Of a DNA stretch of 64,000 nucleotides, positions 37,301 to 44,785 are shown in pieces. Source of the DNA: Bacteroidia bacterium (GTDB lineage Bacteria; Bacteroidota; Bacteroidia; NS11-12g; UBA955); the NCBI GenBank assembly GCA_023653095.1, contig JAMNXP010000008.1, forward strand, positions 37,930 to 101,929, written 5' to 3'. Every line of letters starts with the position of its first letter. Positions within the stretch are counted from its first letter, which is position 1. The notes below the pieces were generated by a model. It did not search any database. It saw only the letters and a list, made by a program, of their open reading frames with translations, and was not told the origin of the DNA. The position numbers and the translations under genes were made by a program.

Positions 37301-37421
37301 TAGTACAATTCTAGAAAAACTTCCAGAAGGAGTGTATTTCTATATTTTAAATCACAATAGAACGGATTCTCCGCAGTTCAACAAACCTCAAACAAAGGGT
37401 AATTTTTATATCAAGCCATGA
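31392..37421 (+). CDS. SprB-like/HYR-like/TSP3-repeat T9SS surface protein (2009 aa)
   Basis: A signal peptide (GYAFSQ, residue 20) is followed by three repeat blocks. Residues about 25-650 hold eight SprB-type repeats (each opening SCNGLSNGQ, LCNSSSDGQ, KCNGGSDGS or similar). Residues about 653-1290 hold eight HYR-like units with a DNC motif and a DCSNLG strand, each ending in VLDT. Residues about 1290-1910 are a dense calcium-binding D-rich stretch (DSDNDGIPD, DGDGVPNY) of thrombospondin type 3 style. The end (IFTPNSDGVNDVLFI...WDGTF) is a type B T9SS sorting domain. SprB is the mobile gliding adhesin of flavobacteria; this protein shares only the repeat type, so adhesin function is inferred. 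It overlaps its neighbours by 4 bp on both sides. Confidence 0.9.
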   Translation: MRKALIFSLFSTLLGYAFSQSLPVLSLQSKTDISCNGLSNGQVVFSVSGGRGPLVFSLNGVNQSSGTFSGLNAGGFKFFVTDSVGAQDSLVVSLTEPNKLVAQFTVSQPSCKYKSDGSIQTNITGGTGNKSIKWTDSAGFTASTVNLSYLPEGKYFLRITDANGCKLDTMVALEHSVKIGLSITTNDITCNGLINGTAVVNVLGTGTSYSQVWTGPNAYSSTLKSISSLSAGSYLVKVTETVSGCSALMSATIVNPTKLKVEITAIRAALCNSSSDGQMNIKVTGGREPYLYSWSGPNSYFSSKSNISDAAAGTYIISTTDSSGCSAADTGILNEPAALSIIPTITDVRCFGQSNGQINLNVNGGVKPYAYSWSNSQSTKDITTLSSGVYGLTLVDSNGCKLTRNYSVSSPTKLELSYNSNSVKCNGGSDGSITLLATGGSFPWSYKVSGPSSYLSTSVTNKNLVAGTYSLMLTDNNGCKDSEVVNITQPNKLIAVHTTTQPLCFGLKGGMSLNVSGGTSPYSYEWLDGNSALYSATQNVISADVGKYTYTVIDANQCNFSDTLSIYQPAELNLKLKSTTLPVCIKDMTGSASLGCLGGVRPYNFQINSSSLVTDSLFKNLGVGSYVVTVKDKNACIDTVSFALKNNDSQKPTVVLKNITRYLNNSGKVTVSVSEVEQNISDNCELKTVSLSKTDFDCSNLGINTVQVTAVDASGNSQSNNCTITVLDTIKPVLKAQSVNVYLNASGKGSISASQANNGSSDNCSIAQYALAKTQFDCSNLGSNSVLFSATDGSGNSSSAQVQIQVQDTLKPVLKYKNIIVFLNSSGSVSITPADVDDGSTDNCQISKYEISQSTFNCNNLGTNFIDFKIYDPAQNVSSQSVRVTVQDSFKPVSKTKPVTLHLNQYGFSVLSPSDLDDGSTDNCKIATRSISQSVFTCGNLGSNLVGYTLTDPSGNTNSTQVSVTVKDTSKPINKVRNGIAYLDKNGFAVTTYFDIDNGTSDNCGVDKISLSKDRFTCQDLGQNTIDFTSYDKSGNSSVSVVNINVLDTVKPVLRASNRTVVLDSTGRFSVTPMYFDDGSYDNCKITKRTLTQSSFDCSDVGNKLIIYTISDTSGNSSLAILNVSILDTLAPRIFVENKTVYLDSQGRTNLSVSAFASKCYDNCSISQLYLSDSTYDCSERGTRVVQLIATDPSGNRAVKSFLVNVLDTLSPEVFTKTATIYIDTAGRATLSVQQVLDSLYENCGSAQVYLTQNEFGIKDIGENFVFAYAFDQAGNRSKNIYAKVNVEIGDADRDSIPDYIEGSQDFDGDGVPNYRDHDSDNDGVLDRFENSGLRILLDLDQDGFYNVYDVDTDGDQIYDVAEVNGFDPDQNGTVGIGRVTVNNRGIPVLASGGDGYGLMDTDGDGIADYKDVDSDQDGISDKTENFGKREFVDSDGDGKPNFRDEDSDADGISDLIETIDDFDRDGTSNYLDRDSDNDQILDLFETNNDEDGDGFGNYLDLDSDADGIYDDLEGEQDLDKDGKGNWIDKDSDNDGIPDNLEGNDDTDSDGTPDFKDPDSDNDGILDWIEAIPFDSNGIPADSDSDGEFDFRDFDSDNDGIVDYDEGYPNIPDTDGDGIPDYRDDDSDNDGVLDFLEGNKDTDNDGLIDAIDPDSDDDGIQDVIEGYADLDGDGIVNSLDLDSDNDGINDIMEAGGIDLDGNGMLDTLEVLVPVDADGDGILNQNDIDSDGDGIYDIVETGLFYTDLNGDGRVDGIDTDRDGIQDEADGISGVFGDLYDKDAVDTDSDGIRDFEDLDSDDDGIDDEIETSDDYDFDGLPNYLDDDSDSDEISDLQETAFDNDGDGVENFLDLDSDGDSITDLIETQSDYDGDGVPNYLDLDSDNDEMPDSEEGEIDNDKNSFADFVDPHTFVPEIFTPNSDGVNDVLFIRGLKNFPDASLVVFNQWGMIVFDSKGKYMNDWDGTFRGESSSTILEKLPEGVYFYILNHNRTDSPQFNKPQTKGNFYIKP

Positions 37422-38374
37422 TGAAATTTAACAAAATCAGGATGAAGTGGGTTGTTGCAATGTCAGTAATTGGGGCATTTTCGCCTCTTCATGCTCAACA
37501 AGTAGCTCTAACTACGCAATATGATTTGATCTCTAGCATTCAGAATCCTGCATATAACGGATTGAATAGAATTCTTAAAATTGATGCACTTTCAAGGGTT
37601 CAATGGGCTAATTTCCCTGGAACACCGCGCTATTCTGCTGTGGCTTTTCAGTCGCCGTTGAATAAAGACTTTTCGTTGGGTGCAAATTTTCAAAATTTAT
37701 CTATTGGTCAATTTAAGGTGGCATCTCCTATGAGCATGACCTCTATGTCAGCCGATATTGCTTACCACAAGCAATTGGATAAGAACATTTATGCAGCCGC
37801 AGGTCTGAGATTAGGAGTATTTAATTCTAGCTTGAGAATTTCACAGTTGATTTCAGATGCACCTGCAGATGCAGCTCAAACAGGGAATGACTATAATTTT
37901 AATGCTCCTTTAGTGGGCGGTGGAATCATGTTTTATGGCAAGCAGTATTTTATTGGGGCCTCGCTTCCACAGTTTGCTGTTGTGCCAAAACAGTTGGTTG
38001 ACAACGTGAATTTAGGGTATAATGCCCGTTCATTCTGGTCATTTAATGCAGGTTACGTATACAAATTTAATAAGAAATGGCAGGTTAAAACAACGGCTCA
38101 AGCCCGTAAATATACCAGTTTGCCCACCATCTGGGATGCAAATATTTACGGCATATATGAGGGAGTTCTAACGTTAGGATATGGGTATAGAAGTACCGGT
38201 TCAAATGCATTTTTAGCATCGATTAGAGCCAATGATTTAATAAAAGTGGTTTTTGCTTATGAATCGGGTACCATTTATGATGATCAATCGCCTTTCAATT
38301 CAATTGAGTTTGGTATCTCCTATCAGATTGATTACAACAAAGAAAAAACCAAAGTTATTCCACGTCAATTTTAA
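37418..38374 (+). CDS. PorP/SprF-family T9SS membrane protein, operon partner
   Basis: A 318-residue protein with a signal peptide ending in LHAQ (about residue 27) and the PorP/SprF N-terminus (LTTQYDLISSIQNPAYNGL). Strands continue to YQIDYNKEKTK. In Flavobacterium johnsoniae, SprF encoded beside SprB is needed to export that adhesin; the same gene order (giant type B cargo, then SprF-like protein) is seen here. The start overlaps the upstream stop (ATGATGA), so ATG 37418 or 37421 are both possible. The product is a probable dedicated partner of one or both large proteins upstream. Confidence 0.85.
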   Translation: MMKFNKIRMKWVVAMSVIGAFSPLHAQQVALTTQYDLISSIQNPAYNGLNRILKIDALSRVQWANFPGTPRYSAVAFQSPLNKDFSLGANFQNLSIGQFKVASPMSMTSMSADIAYHKQLDKNIYAAAGLRLGVFNSSLRISQLISDAPADAAQTGNDYNFNAPLVGGGIMFYGKQYFIGASLPQFAVVPKQLVDNVNLGYNARSFWSFNAGYVYKFNKKWQVKTTAQARKYTSLPTIWDANIYGIYEGVLTLGYGYRSTGSNAFLASIRANDLIKVVFAYESGTIYDDQSPFNSIEFGISYQIDYNKEKTKVIPRQF

Positions 38375-38384
38375 AAGAAACTGA

Positions 38385-40265
38385 ATGTTAAGACCTGAAT
38401 ATTTATTCCTTTGGATACTTTTCCATTTGGCAGCCGTTGAATTACCAAAGGGCATTGCCAAGCGTGGCCAACCACCCATGAAAGCTACGGAATTGGTTGA
38501 GCGCATGCAATACCAAGAAGCAATAGCTGAATATTCTACATTGAAGAAAGTCAAATCGGCCAACGAAATGAGATCATTGGCAATTGCGTTTTCGAAACTG
38601 GGGTACACCGATACAGCCATGAGCATTTACAAGCAAATGGTGAAAAAATATCCCTCAAAAGTCACCCCATCAGATAAGTTAAATATGGCTCTTTTGCTCA
38701 ATAAAATGGGAGAGAAGGAGGCATTTTCCGGAGCCTTAATAGAGTTAAAGACGGTTGATTATGTGGGCTTGCCAATTTTGAATCAAGAAAATCCAGAACT
38801 ATTCCTACTGCAAAGTAAGCCTCTCGAATCACAGTTATCTGTGCCTCAAGTGCAGAAAATAGAGTCGAATAATGCGTGTTTTCTGCCTGTGAAAGATCCA
38901 GTTGCTGGTAGTTGGTGCTTCCACGAACGCGTTCGTGTAAATGGAGGACTATTATCTACGGTTTCTTCGGCCGATGGGCAGCCCTATGCAAAGGTCATGA
39001 AAGCCAATAATTGGGCTTCTGACACTTTGAGTGCGAAAGGCGTATTGCTAGAGAAGCAATTATTGAACAAGCATTTTGAATTAACTTTTATCGATTCCTT
39101 TGGGAATATGTATGTCACTACCAATCATTCCTTGGTAAATGATAGCGATGATTATTTATTAGATGTTTTTAAGTATGCATTCAATCCTAAAGTGGGTGAT
39201 TACACATTGAAAAGCTTACACTTTGATAAATGGAATAGTAATTTAGCTGGTTTCGTGATGAATCAAAGTCAAACAAAGGGCTTGTTTTATTGTGATATGG
39301 TGGGTGGATTTGGGAAGTCGGACATATATATGTGCGATATTGTTTGGTCTGATGATAAGAGCCCAACTTTGATTAATTATTTTAATTTGGGTGGTCAAGT
39401 TAATACTATTCTTTCTGATATTGATCCTGTTTTTATTACAGATGAGATCATTGCGTTTTCTACGGAAGGGCATATAGGCTGGGGTGGTTCGGATATCTAT
39501 TTCTTTAATACCATGAATAACCGTTTGGTGAATGCAGGCAGGTTAATTAATTCACAAGCCAATGAATTTGCCCCGAAATTTTACGATGGAGTTTTGTATT
39601 TTTCTACTGATCGATACGGAAATAAATCAAAGATTATGAAAGTAGAGTTGAGCATGGATTTGCTTGACCGTGTAATGGTTCCTGAAAACTACATAGTTGA
39701 AACAACTTTCCCTGAAGAAAATACAGAATCTAGTTTGCCTGAAGAATTGATAGATGTTAGAGATGAAACTAAAATCAGTAATCTAATTCAAACCATGGCT
39801 GTAGCAGAACCTGAAAAGTATAATTATGCTAAAGGTTTAAATTTTTTAATGCTTTCAGATTCTGTGCGACTGGAAAAGGCTAGAAAAATTGATAGTGCTT
39901 CCAATTATCAAGATTATCAGTTCATTACATTGTTGCACCCAGTGGGTGATATAGTGGTTGACGCAAATTTTGAGAACGAATTATTGATTCTCACCGAAGT
40001 GTTAAAGCGCAGATCTGATTGGAAGGTCCAAGTGCGCTCACATACTGATAGCAAGGGTTCAAAAAAGGCAAACCGAAAACTATCACAGGAGAGAGCTGAC
40101 TTTTTGAAGGTGTATTTGGTTTCACAAGGCGTACCTTCAAATCAAGTAGAGGCAATTGGATATGGAGAAGAATTACTTTTGAACCATTGTATAGATGGGG
40201 CACCTTGTTCTGAAGATGAGCACCGAAGAAACAGAAGAACAGAATTACTGTTACAATTGAAATAA
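38385..40265 (+). CDS. OmpA-family protein with TPR-like and PD40-like segments
   Basis: A 626-residue envelope protein. It has a short hydrophobic N-terminus (YLFLWILFHLAAVEL), then a TPR-like helical region (about residues 35-120: MQYQEAIAEYSTLKK, LGYTDTAMSIYKQM). Beta-propeller-like repeats follow, with WGGSDIYFF and LYFSTDRYGNKSKIM (about 290-430). The C-terminal OmpA domain (about 520-626) has the peptidoglycan-binding pattern RSHTDSKGSKKANRKLSQER and RRNRRTELLL. This architecture recurs beside PorP/SprF genes in Bacteroidota and is thought to tie T9SS surface machinery to the cell wall. It ends the operon, with a strong terminator immediately after its stop. Confidence 0.85.
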   Translation: MLRPEYLFLWILFHLAAVELPKGIAKRGQPPMKATELVERMQYQEAIAEYSTLKKVKSANEMRSLAIAFSKLGYTDTAMSIYKQMVKKYPSKVTPSDKLNMALLLNKMGEKEAFSGALIELKTVDYVGLPILNQENPELFLLQSKPLESQLSVPQVQKIESNNACFLPVKDPVAGSWCFHERVRVNGGLLSTVSSADGQPYAKVMKANNWASDTLSAKGVLLEKQLLNKHFELTFIDSFGNMYVTTNHSLVNDSDDYLLDVFKYAFNPKVGDYTLKSLHFDKWNSNLAGFVMNQSQTKGLFYCDMVGGFGKSDIYMCDIVWSDDKSPTLINYFNLGGQVNTILSDIDPVFITDEIIAFSTEGHIGWGGSDIYFFNTMNNRLVNAGRLINSQANEFAPKFYDGVLYFSTDRYGNKSKIMKVELSMDLLDRVMVPENYIVETTFPEENTESSLPEELIDVRDETKISNLIQTMAVAEPEKYNYAKGLNFLMLSDSVRLEKARKIDSASNYQDYQFITLLHPVGDIVVDANFENELLILTEVLKRRSDWKVQVRSHTDSKGSKKANRKLSQERADFLKVYLVSQGVPSNQVEAIGYGEELLLNHCIDGAPCSEDEHRRNRRTELLLQLK

Positions 40266-40298
40266 AAAAAGGCGGCTTTATAAGGGCCGCCTTTTTTT
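40264..40298. terminator. Bidirectional rho-independent terminator
   Basis: GGCGGC (40271-40276) pairs with GCCGCC (40286-40291). The stem is extended by seven A on the left and seven T on the right, with a 9-base loop. It works in both directions and separates the surface operon from the convergent secreted-protein genes. Confidence 0.9.
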
Positions 40299-40312
40299 AT
40301 TAAGTTCAGATA

Positions 40313-40747
40313 TTATTTAGATGGAACGCACATGGTTACTACATAACCGCGAGTTTCGTCACCTTTGAATGTAACATCAATATCAATATTTCTTCCGCCT
40401 GATTGTGCAGTTAGAGAGCGCAACATAGATTCTGCAATGATGAAACAACCGTGGTAACTTGGGGTTTCTTTGAAGCTAACTGGAAGTTTAGCAAAACTCT
40501 TTGGGGGATTACAAGGTGCTGGTTCTGAACCGCCTGCTCCGGGTGCTCCCATTCGAGGTGATGTAGGCATTCCAGGTTTCCCTTGTTCATTACTGATTTG
40601 AAGGGTTGCCTTCTTAATGGTGATCATTTGGTTGGCAAAACGCTGTGGGCTTCTGGTGAAGTCCATAGATGTTACTACCACACCTTGTGCAAATGAATAG
40701 CTGATGCTCAATAGAGCAACGATAACAAATGAATATACTTTTTTCAT
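40313..40747 (-). CDS. Small secreted protein, paralogue 1
   Basis: A 144-residue exported protein. The signal peptide MKKVYSFVIVALLSISYSFAQ is clear. The mature part has a pattern shared with the next gene: FTRSPQRFANQMITIKKA, a Pro/Gly/Met-rich loop (GKPGMPTSPRMGAPGAGG), CNPPKSFAKLPVSF, then CFIIAESML and a final strand. Two to three cysteines are conserved in spacing, suggesting one disulfide. I do not recognise a family; the fold may be OB-like. It lies downstream of the paralogue on the same strand (28-base gap), so the two are probably cotranscribed. Confidence 0.6.
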   Translation of the reverse strand: MKKVYSFVIVALLSISYSFAQGVVVTSMDFTRSPQRFANQMITIKKATLQISNEQGKPGMPTSPRMGAPGAGGSEPAPCNPPKSFAKLPVSFKETPSYHGCFIIAESMLRSLTAQSGGRNIDIDVTFKGDETRGYVVTMCVPSK

Positions 40748-40775
40748 GTTTTTGGTACGTTGAAAATCTCAGAGT

Positions 40776-41267
40776 TTAAGGATTGATTTTGATTCTGGTA
40801 ACTCTGTGTATTGCTCTAGTATCAACCTTTATGGTTAAATCGGCATTTACCTCTCTGTTCGCTGGTAAAACATTGGCCATTTTATCGTAGATAACAAAGC
40901 AAAATTTAGATTCGTTTTTAGGAGGGAAGAAGACATCCATTTTTACCCAGCTTCTCGGTGCTAAGCAACGTGTTTGCTGAGAAGTGGCCGCGGCACCTTG
41001 AGGGGTGGCAGTTCTGCCTTGGGTATTAACGCTTGGGGCTGTAACGGTTTGAGCATTTCCTACACCAATGGTTCCTGTTGGTGGCAATACAGCTTGAGGA
41101 GTAGCAACTGTGTTAGCTAGTTGACATTGTATGTTTCTTATGATAATGGTTCTTCCATTATAAATACTAGGATTTTGTGCAAAGGTCAAGGCATCTACTA
41201 CTAATTGTCCATAACTTAATCCCACAAAAAGCAGGGCAAAAGAAAGCAAGGAGATTGTTTTTTTCAT
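40776..41267 (-). CDS. Small secreted protein, paralogue 2
   Basis: A 163-residue exported protein with signal peptide LLFVGLSYGQ. It shares with paralogue 1 the order FAQNPSIYNGRTIIIRN, a low-complexity loop, CLAPRSWVKMDVFF, CFVIYDKMANVL and a last strand. The loop is different: Thr/Ala/Pro/Gln-rich rather than Met/Gly-rich, and longer. This indicates an old tandem duplication in which the loop evolves fast while the framework is kept. No function can be assigned. Confidence 0.6.
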   Translation of the reverse strand: MKKTISLLSFALLFVGLSYGQLVVDALTFAQNPSIYNGRTIIIRNIQCQLANTVATPQAVLPPTGTIGVGNAQTVTAPSVNTQGRTATPQGAAATSQQTRCLAPRSWVKMDVFFPPKNESKFCFVIYDKMANVLPANREVNADLTIKVDTRAIHRVTRIKINP

Positions 41268-41321
41268 AGTGTGTTTGGTTGTTTGAATTTTGGCTACAAA
41301 TTACGTGCCAAAAATAAGCAA

Positions 41322-41663
41322 TTATTGGTTTGTGTCATTTGTTTTTATGGAATCTTGTTGCCTAAAATATCTCAATAAGTAATAAATACCTAAAACAATC
41401 AGTATTCCAGCCACTCCAATTTGTAAAATGTTCTGATGCGGCATTAATCTATTTAGCAACAATACGTTGCCAAATCCAAAGATGATCCAACCCAATTCAC
41501 TTTTGAATTTTGCTTGAACAAGTATCAATAACCCTATCATGGTGACCAAGGAAGGGAAAGACAAGAGAATATCAGGTAAATGAATATTCAATGCGTGTAG
41601 CATCCATAGTAGTCCGATAGTGATTAAAATGAGTCCGCCAACGAGGTAAGATTTATTTTTCAT
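41322..41663 (-). CDS. Small four-helix membrane protein (LiaF/DUF5668-like)
   Basis: A 113-residue integral membrane protein with four hydrophobic segments: YLVGGLILITIGLLWML, LLSFPSLVTMIGLLILV, LGWIIFGFGNVLLL and ILQIGVAGILIVLGIYYLL. It ends in a polar tail. The GGLILITIGLLWML opening resembles the LiaF-type transmembrane region (DUF5668) found in envelope-stress proteins. The C-terminal LiaF domain itself is missing. It is on the opposite strand to the cbb3 cluster and shares the control region 41664-41853 with it. Confidence 0.6.
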   Translation of the reverse strand: MKNKSYLVGGLILITIGLLWMLHALNIHLPDILLSFPSLVTMIGLLILVQAKFKSELGWIIFGFGNVLLLNRLMPHQNILQIGVAGILIVLGIYYLLRYFRQQDSIKTNDTNQ

Positions 41664-41762
41664 TGAGTTTGAGGTTTGATTTTAGGTTTAAGCGAAAATA
41701 GTGCAATTCCTATAATTGGAATGAACATTTATGCACAAAGCGATGATCGTCAGAATTTAACG

Positions 41763-41816
41763 ACCAATGAAAATCATGATAAAAATCATATTTGACTTTG
41801 AGTTAGGTCATTGGTT
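41763..41816 (+). promoter_or_regulatory. FNR-like site in a larger inverted repeat
   Basis: ATGAT-AAAA-ATCAT (41776-41789) is a perfect palindrome of FNR-box layout. The 21 bases from 41775 to 41795 recur at 44786-44806 with two differences. The site is bracketed by ACCAATGA (41763-41770) and TCATTGGT (41809-41816), a perfect 8-bp inverted repeat. The site ends 65 bases before the next start codon. Confidence 0.65.
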
Positions 41817-41853
41817 ACCTTTTATTAAAATTTGAACTTGCACCTTGTAATTC

Positions 41854-42351
41854 ATGTATTTTACTCCTACTGCAGATATTGCCCAAAGCCTAAAACTCAT
41901 TGAGATTGATTTGATTCCATCGCTTCAATTTCAATCTGAGAAACTATTGAAATCTATTGATACGAGCCATGAAACTCAAGGAGATGATTTGCAGTTTTAT
42001 GTGATTGTTTCTCAGTTTGATCAAGAGTTACAGAATTTGAGTAGGCTATTGTCAATGATACTTTTTCCGGCAATCAGAAAATCATTGGATAAAATGCAAG
42101 AAGCCCCAGCCTTAAATGGATTTAATATCATTAGAGCGTTACACAAAAGACAGCAAATTTCCATTTCAAAACTGAGAGAAATTTGCAACCACTATACTGT
42201 AGAACCAGGCTGGAAAGAACATAAACAACTGCATTGTCATAATTCATATCAATTGGAAGCAGCGTTTTTGAACTATTTGAATTTCTTCGAATCACAGGTG
42301 TTGTTCAAATTAGAAACTGCCAATTCAAACAGAGAAACCAATCATGATTGA
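41854..42351 (+). CDS. Hemerythrin-like (RIC/YtfE-like) protein without obvious iron ligands
   Basis: A 165-residue helical protein. Two segments resemble the RIC/hemerythrin layout: a helix ending LSMILFPAIRK, and KLREICNHYTVEPGWKEHKQLHCH followed by LNYLNFFESQVLFKLE. In RIC proteins the matching helices carry His and Glu residues (H..E and HihlEN patterns) that bind di-iron and repair Fe-S clusters under nitrosative stress. Here most of those ligands appear replaced, so iron binding is doubtful. The gene overlaps ccoI by 8 bases and follows an FNR-like site, which ties it to oxygen-limited respiration. The family assignment is tentative. Confidence 0.4.
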   Translation: MYFTPTADIAQSLKLIEIDLIPSLQFQSEKLLKSIDTSHETQGDDLQFYVIVSQFDQELQNLSRLLSMILFPAIRKSLDKMQEAPALNGFNIIRALHKRQQISISKLREICNHYTVEPGWKEHKQLHCHNSYQLEAAFLNYLNFFESQVLFKLETANSNRETNHD

Positions 42352-44770
42352 TAGTGTAAAAGAGATAGAAGCATGTTACCACTGTGGCGTTAAAACTAAA
42401 AGTCCCATAGTAAAACAAGATCATTGTTTTTGCTGCCGAGGGTGCTTAGGCGTCTATGAAATTTTACAAGAAAATGAACTTTGCAAGTACTACGATTTCA
42501 ATTCCTCACCCGGACAAACCATAGATCAAGCCAAGCAGCAAGCGCATAAGTTTGCTTTTTTGAATGATCAACCAATTTTAGAACAACTGCTTCATTTTAA
42601 ACAAGGTGATAGATTGCATATTAAATTCTATTTGCCCCAAGTACATTGTAGTTCATGTCTGTACCTCTTGGAAAATCTTTATAAAATCCATCCTGGGGTA
42701 ATCAGCAGCAAGCTGAACTTTGCTGAAAAGAATTTAGAAGTTGCTTATAATAAATCAGTAACATCTGCCTTTGATTTGGCTTTGGCTCTAACCAAGTTGG
42801 GATATGAACCTTACTTCAGTTTGAGTGATTTGGGAAAAAGCAAGTTCAAACCCAAAACCGAAAATCCCCGTCTGTTCCAATTGGGCATTGCCGGATTTGC
42901 TTTTGGAAATATCATGTTATTGAGTTTTCCTGAATACTTTGCTTATGGTTCAGATTTAGATGGGTTGAAACCGTATTTTCAATGGTTGTCCATATTGCTA
43001 ATCATTCCAGTGATCACGTATAGTTCAATGGAGTTTTACAAGTTGGCTTGGGGTGGTATCAAAGAAAAATACCTCAACATAGATTTACCTATTGTATTGG
43101 CAATGGCCATTACGTTTTTTAGAAGTTTGTATGAAATTTATCATCACATCGGACCCGGATATTTCGATTCGTTGAGCGGTATAGTGTTCTTTATGTTGTT
43201 GGGCAGAACCCTGCAGGATAAAACATATAAATCTATTACATTTAATCGTGATTTTACTTCGTATTTTCCTATTTCGGCGACAGTTTTTGAGCGAGGGAAA
43301 GAGATTTATAAATCGTTACACCACATTAAAGTGGGCGATGAATTAATCATTCACGATCAAGAGGTGGTGCCTGTAGATGGTTTGATTGCTGCAGGAAAAG
43401 CCACCATTGATTATAGTTTTGTTACTGGTGAAAGTCATCCCGTTGAATTGGATGCTGGATCTTGGGTTTATGCCGGAGGGCGTCAACTGGGTTCATCGGT
43501 CAGAATATTGGCCCAAAAGACGGTTTCTCAGAGTTATTTAGTTTCTCTTTGGGAAAAGTCAACGAATCAAATCCTCGAGAAAAAAGACCCACAGAGCACC
43601 AACGAAAGCAATTATGTTCAAAAGGCCAGTATGTACTTTACACTGGGTGTATTTTCAGTTGCATCGCTTGCCGCTATTTACTGGAGTGTTTTCAATCCCG
43701 CCATAGTTTGGACAGCTGTAACTGCCGTGTTGATAGTGGCATGCCCATGTGCTTTATTGCTGAGTGTGACATTTACCCATGGACATTTTTTGAGTCTATT
43801 TGCAAAGAATGGGTTGTTAGTTAAAGGTTCTAAAGTATTAGAAAATTTGAATCAGGTAAACCACTTGGTTTTTGATAAAACAGGAACCATCACTGATTCT
43901 AAAAATCCACATATTGATTATGTTGGATTTGAATTACAGGAAGGCGAATTAGATGCTGTGGCTTCCTTGGCAAAGGAGTCGGTGCATCCTTATGCAAGAT
44001 TACTATCGAGATATTTGAATCGGGTAGCGGTAGGCATTTTTGATATTGAAAATAAACTATCGGCTGGTATTACGGGTGTTTGGGATGGAAAAGAATTGAG
44101 ATTGGGGTCTTCAGAGTTTGTTGAATTACTCAGTGAACAGGTATTTGATCATCAAGAGGGTTCCAAGATTTGGGTGAGAATAGGAGACCGGGTGATGGGT
44201 TACTTTGTTTTTAGTTCATCGGTGAGGGAGAATTTGGCGTCCCCAATAAAAGAACTAGGGCAGAATTATTCAATGACTGTGCTCAGCGGAGATTTAAGGG
44301 ATGATGAGGCTTTGATTCGGGAAATTTTCCCCGAGAAAACAAACCTCCTCTTTGAGCAAAAACCTGTTGATAAAAAGAGGTTTATTGAGAATTTAGAACG
44401 AAGTGGAAAGAAAATCTTGATGTTGGGTGATGGACTGAATGATGCGGGTGCTTTGATGAGCAGTTCGGTGGGAGTTGCGGTGACGGATGATATTGGATAT
44501 TTTACTCCTGGAGCCGATGCCATTATTGAAGGGAAATCACTGATTTTGCTTCCAAAGTTGCTAAAAATGGCTGCTTATATGCGCAACATCATTTGGTTCA
44601 GTTTTGCCATCTCCGTATTCTATAACATCATAGGATTGAGTTTCGCGGTTCAGGGGAAATTGAATCCCATCATTGCGGCCATTTTAATGCCTTCTAGCTC
44701 TATTTCTATTGTTTTGATTACTTGGTTAGGAAGTGTATTGTCAGCAAGAACGTTGAATTTAAAGTTGTGA
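42344..44770 (+). CDS. ccoI: CcoI copper-exporting P1B-type ATPase for cbb3 assembly
   Basis: An 808-residue inner-membrane copper ATPase that supplies copper for cbb3 oxidase maturation. The N-terminus carries a cysteine-rich metal-binding ribbon (CYHCG, CFCCRGC) and a heavy-metal-associated domain with VHCSSC near residue 103. Multiple membrane segments follow, with the P1B motifs in order: TGESHPVEL near 360, CPCALLLS (copper site) near 467, DKTGTITDS near 510 with the phosphorylated Asp, HPYARLL, and GDGLNDAGAL near 695. All are intact. It is followed by ccoS and ccoNO, the standard context. Confidence 0.95.
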   Translation: MIDSVKEIEACYHCGVKTKSPIVKQDHCFCCRGCLGVYEILQENELCKYYDFNSSPGQTIDQAKQQAHKFAFLNDQPILEQLLHFKQGDRLHIKFYLPQVHCSSCLYLLENLYKIHPGVISSKLNFAEKNLEVAYNKSVTSAFDLALALTKLGYEPYFSLSDLGKSKFKPKTENPRLFQLGIAGFAFGNIMLLSFPEYFAYGSDLDGLKPYFQWLSILLIIPVITYSSMEFYKLAWGGIKEKYLNIDLPIVLAMAITFFRSLYEIYHHIGPGYFDSLSGIVFFMLLGRTLQDKTYKSITFNRDFTSYFPISATVFERGKEIYKSLHHIKVGDELIIHDQEVVPVDGLIAAGKATIDYSFVTGESHPVELDAGSWVYAGGRQLGSSVRILAQKTVSQSYLVSLWEKSTNQILEKKDPQSTNESNYVQKASMYFTLGVFSVASLAAIYWSVFNPAIVWTAVTAVLIVACPCALLLSVTFTHGHFLSLFAKNGLLVKGSKVLENLNQVNHLVFDKTGTITDSKNPHIDYVGFELQEGELDAVASLAKESVHPYARLLSRYLNRVAVGIFDIENKLSAGITGVWDGKELRLGSSEFVELLSEQVFDHQEGSKIWVRIGDRVMGYFVFSSSVRENLASPIKELGQNYSMTVLSGDLRDDEALIREIFPEKTNLLFEQKPVDKKRFIENLERSGKKILMLGDGLNDAGALMSSSVGVAVTDDIGYFTPGADAIIEGKSLILLPKLLKMAAYMRNIIWFSFAISVFYNIIGLSFAVQGKLNPIIAAILMPSSSISIVLITWLGSVLSARTLNLKL

Positions 44771-44785
44771 TGCTGCATATAAAAG

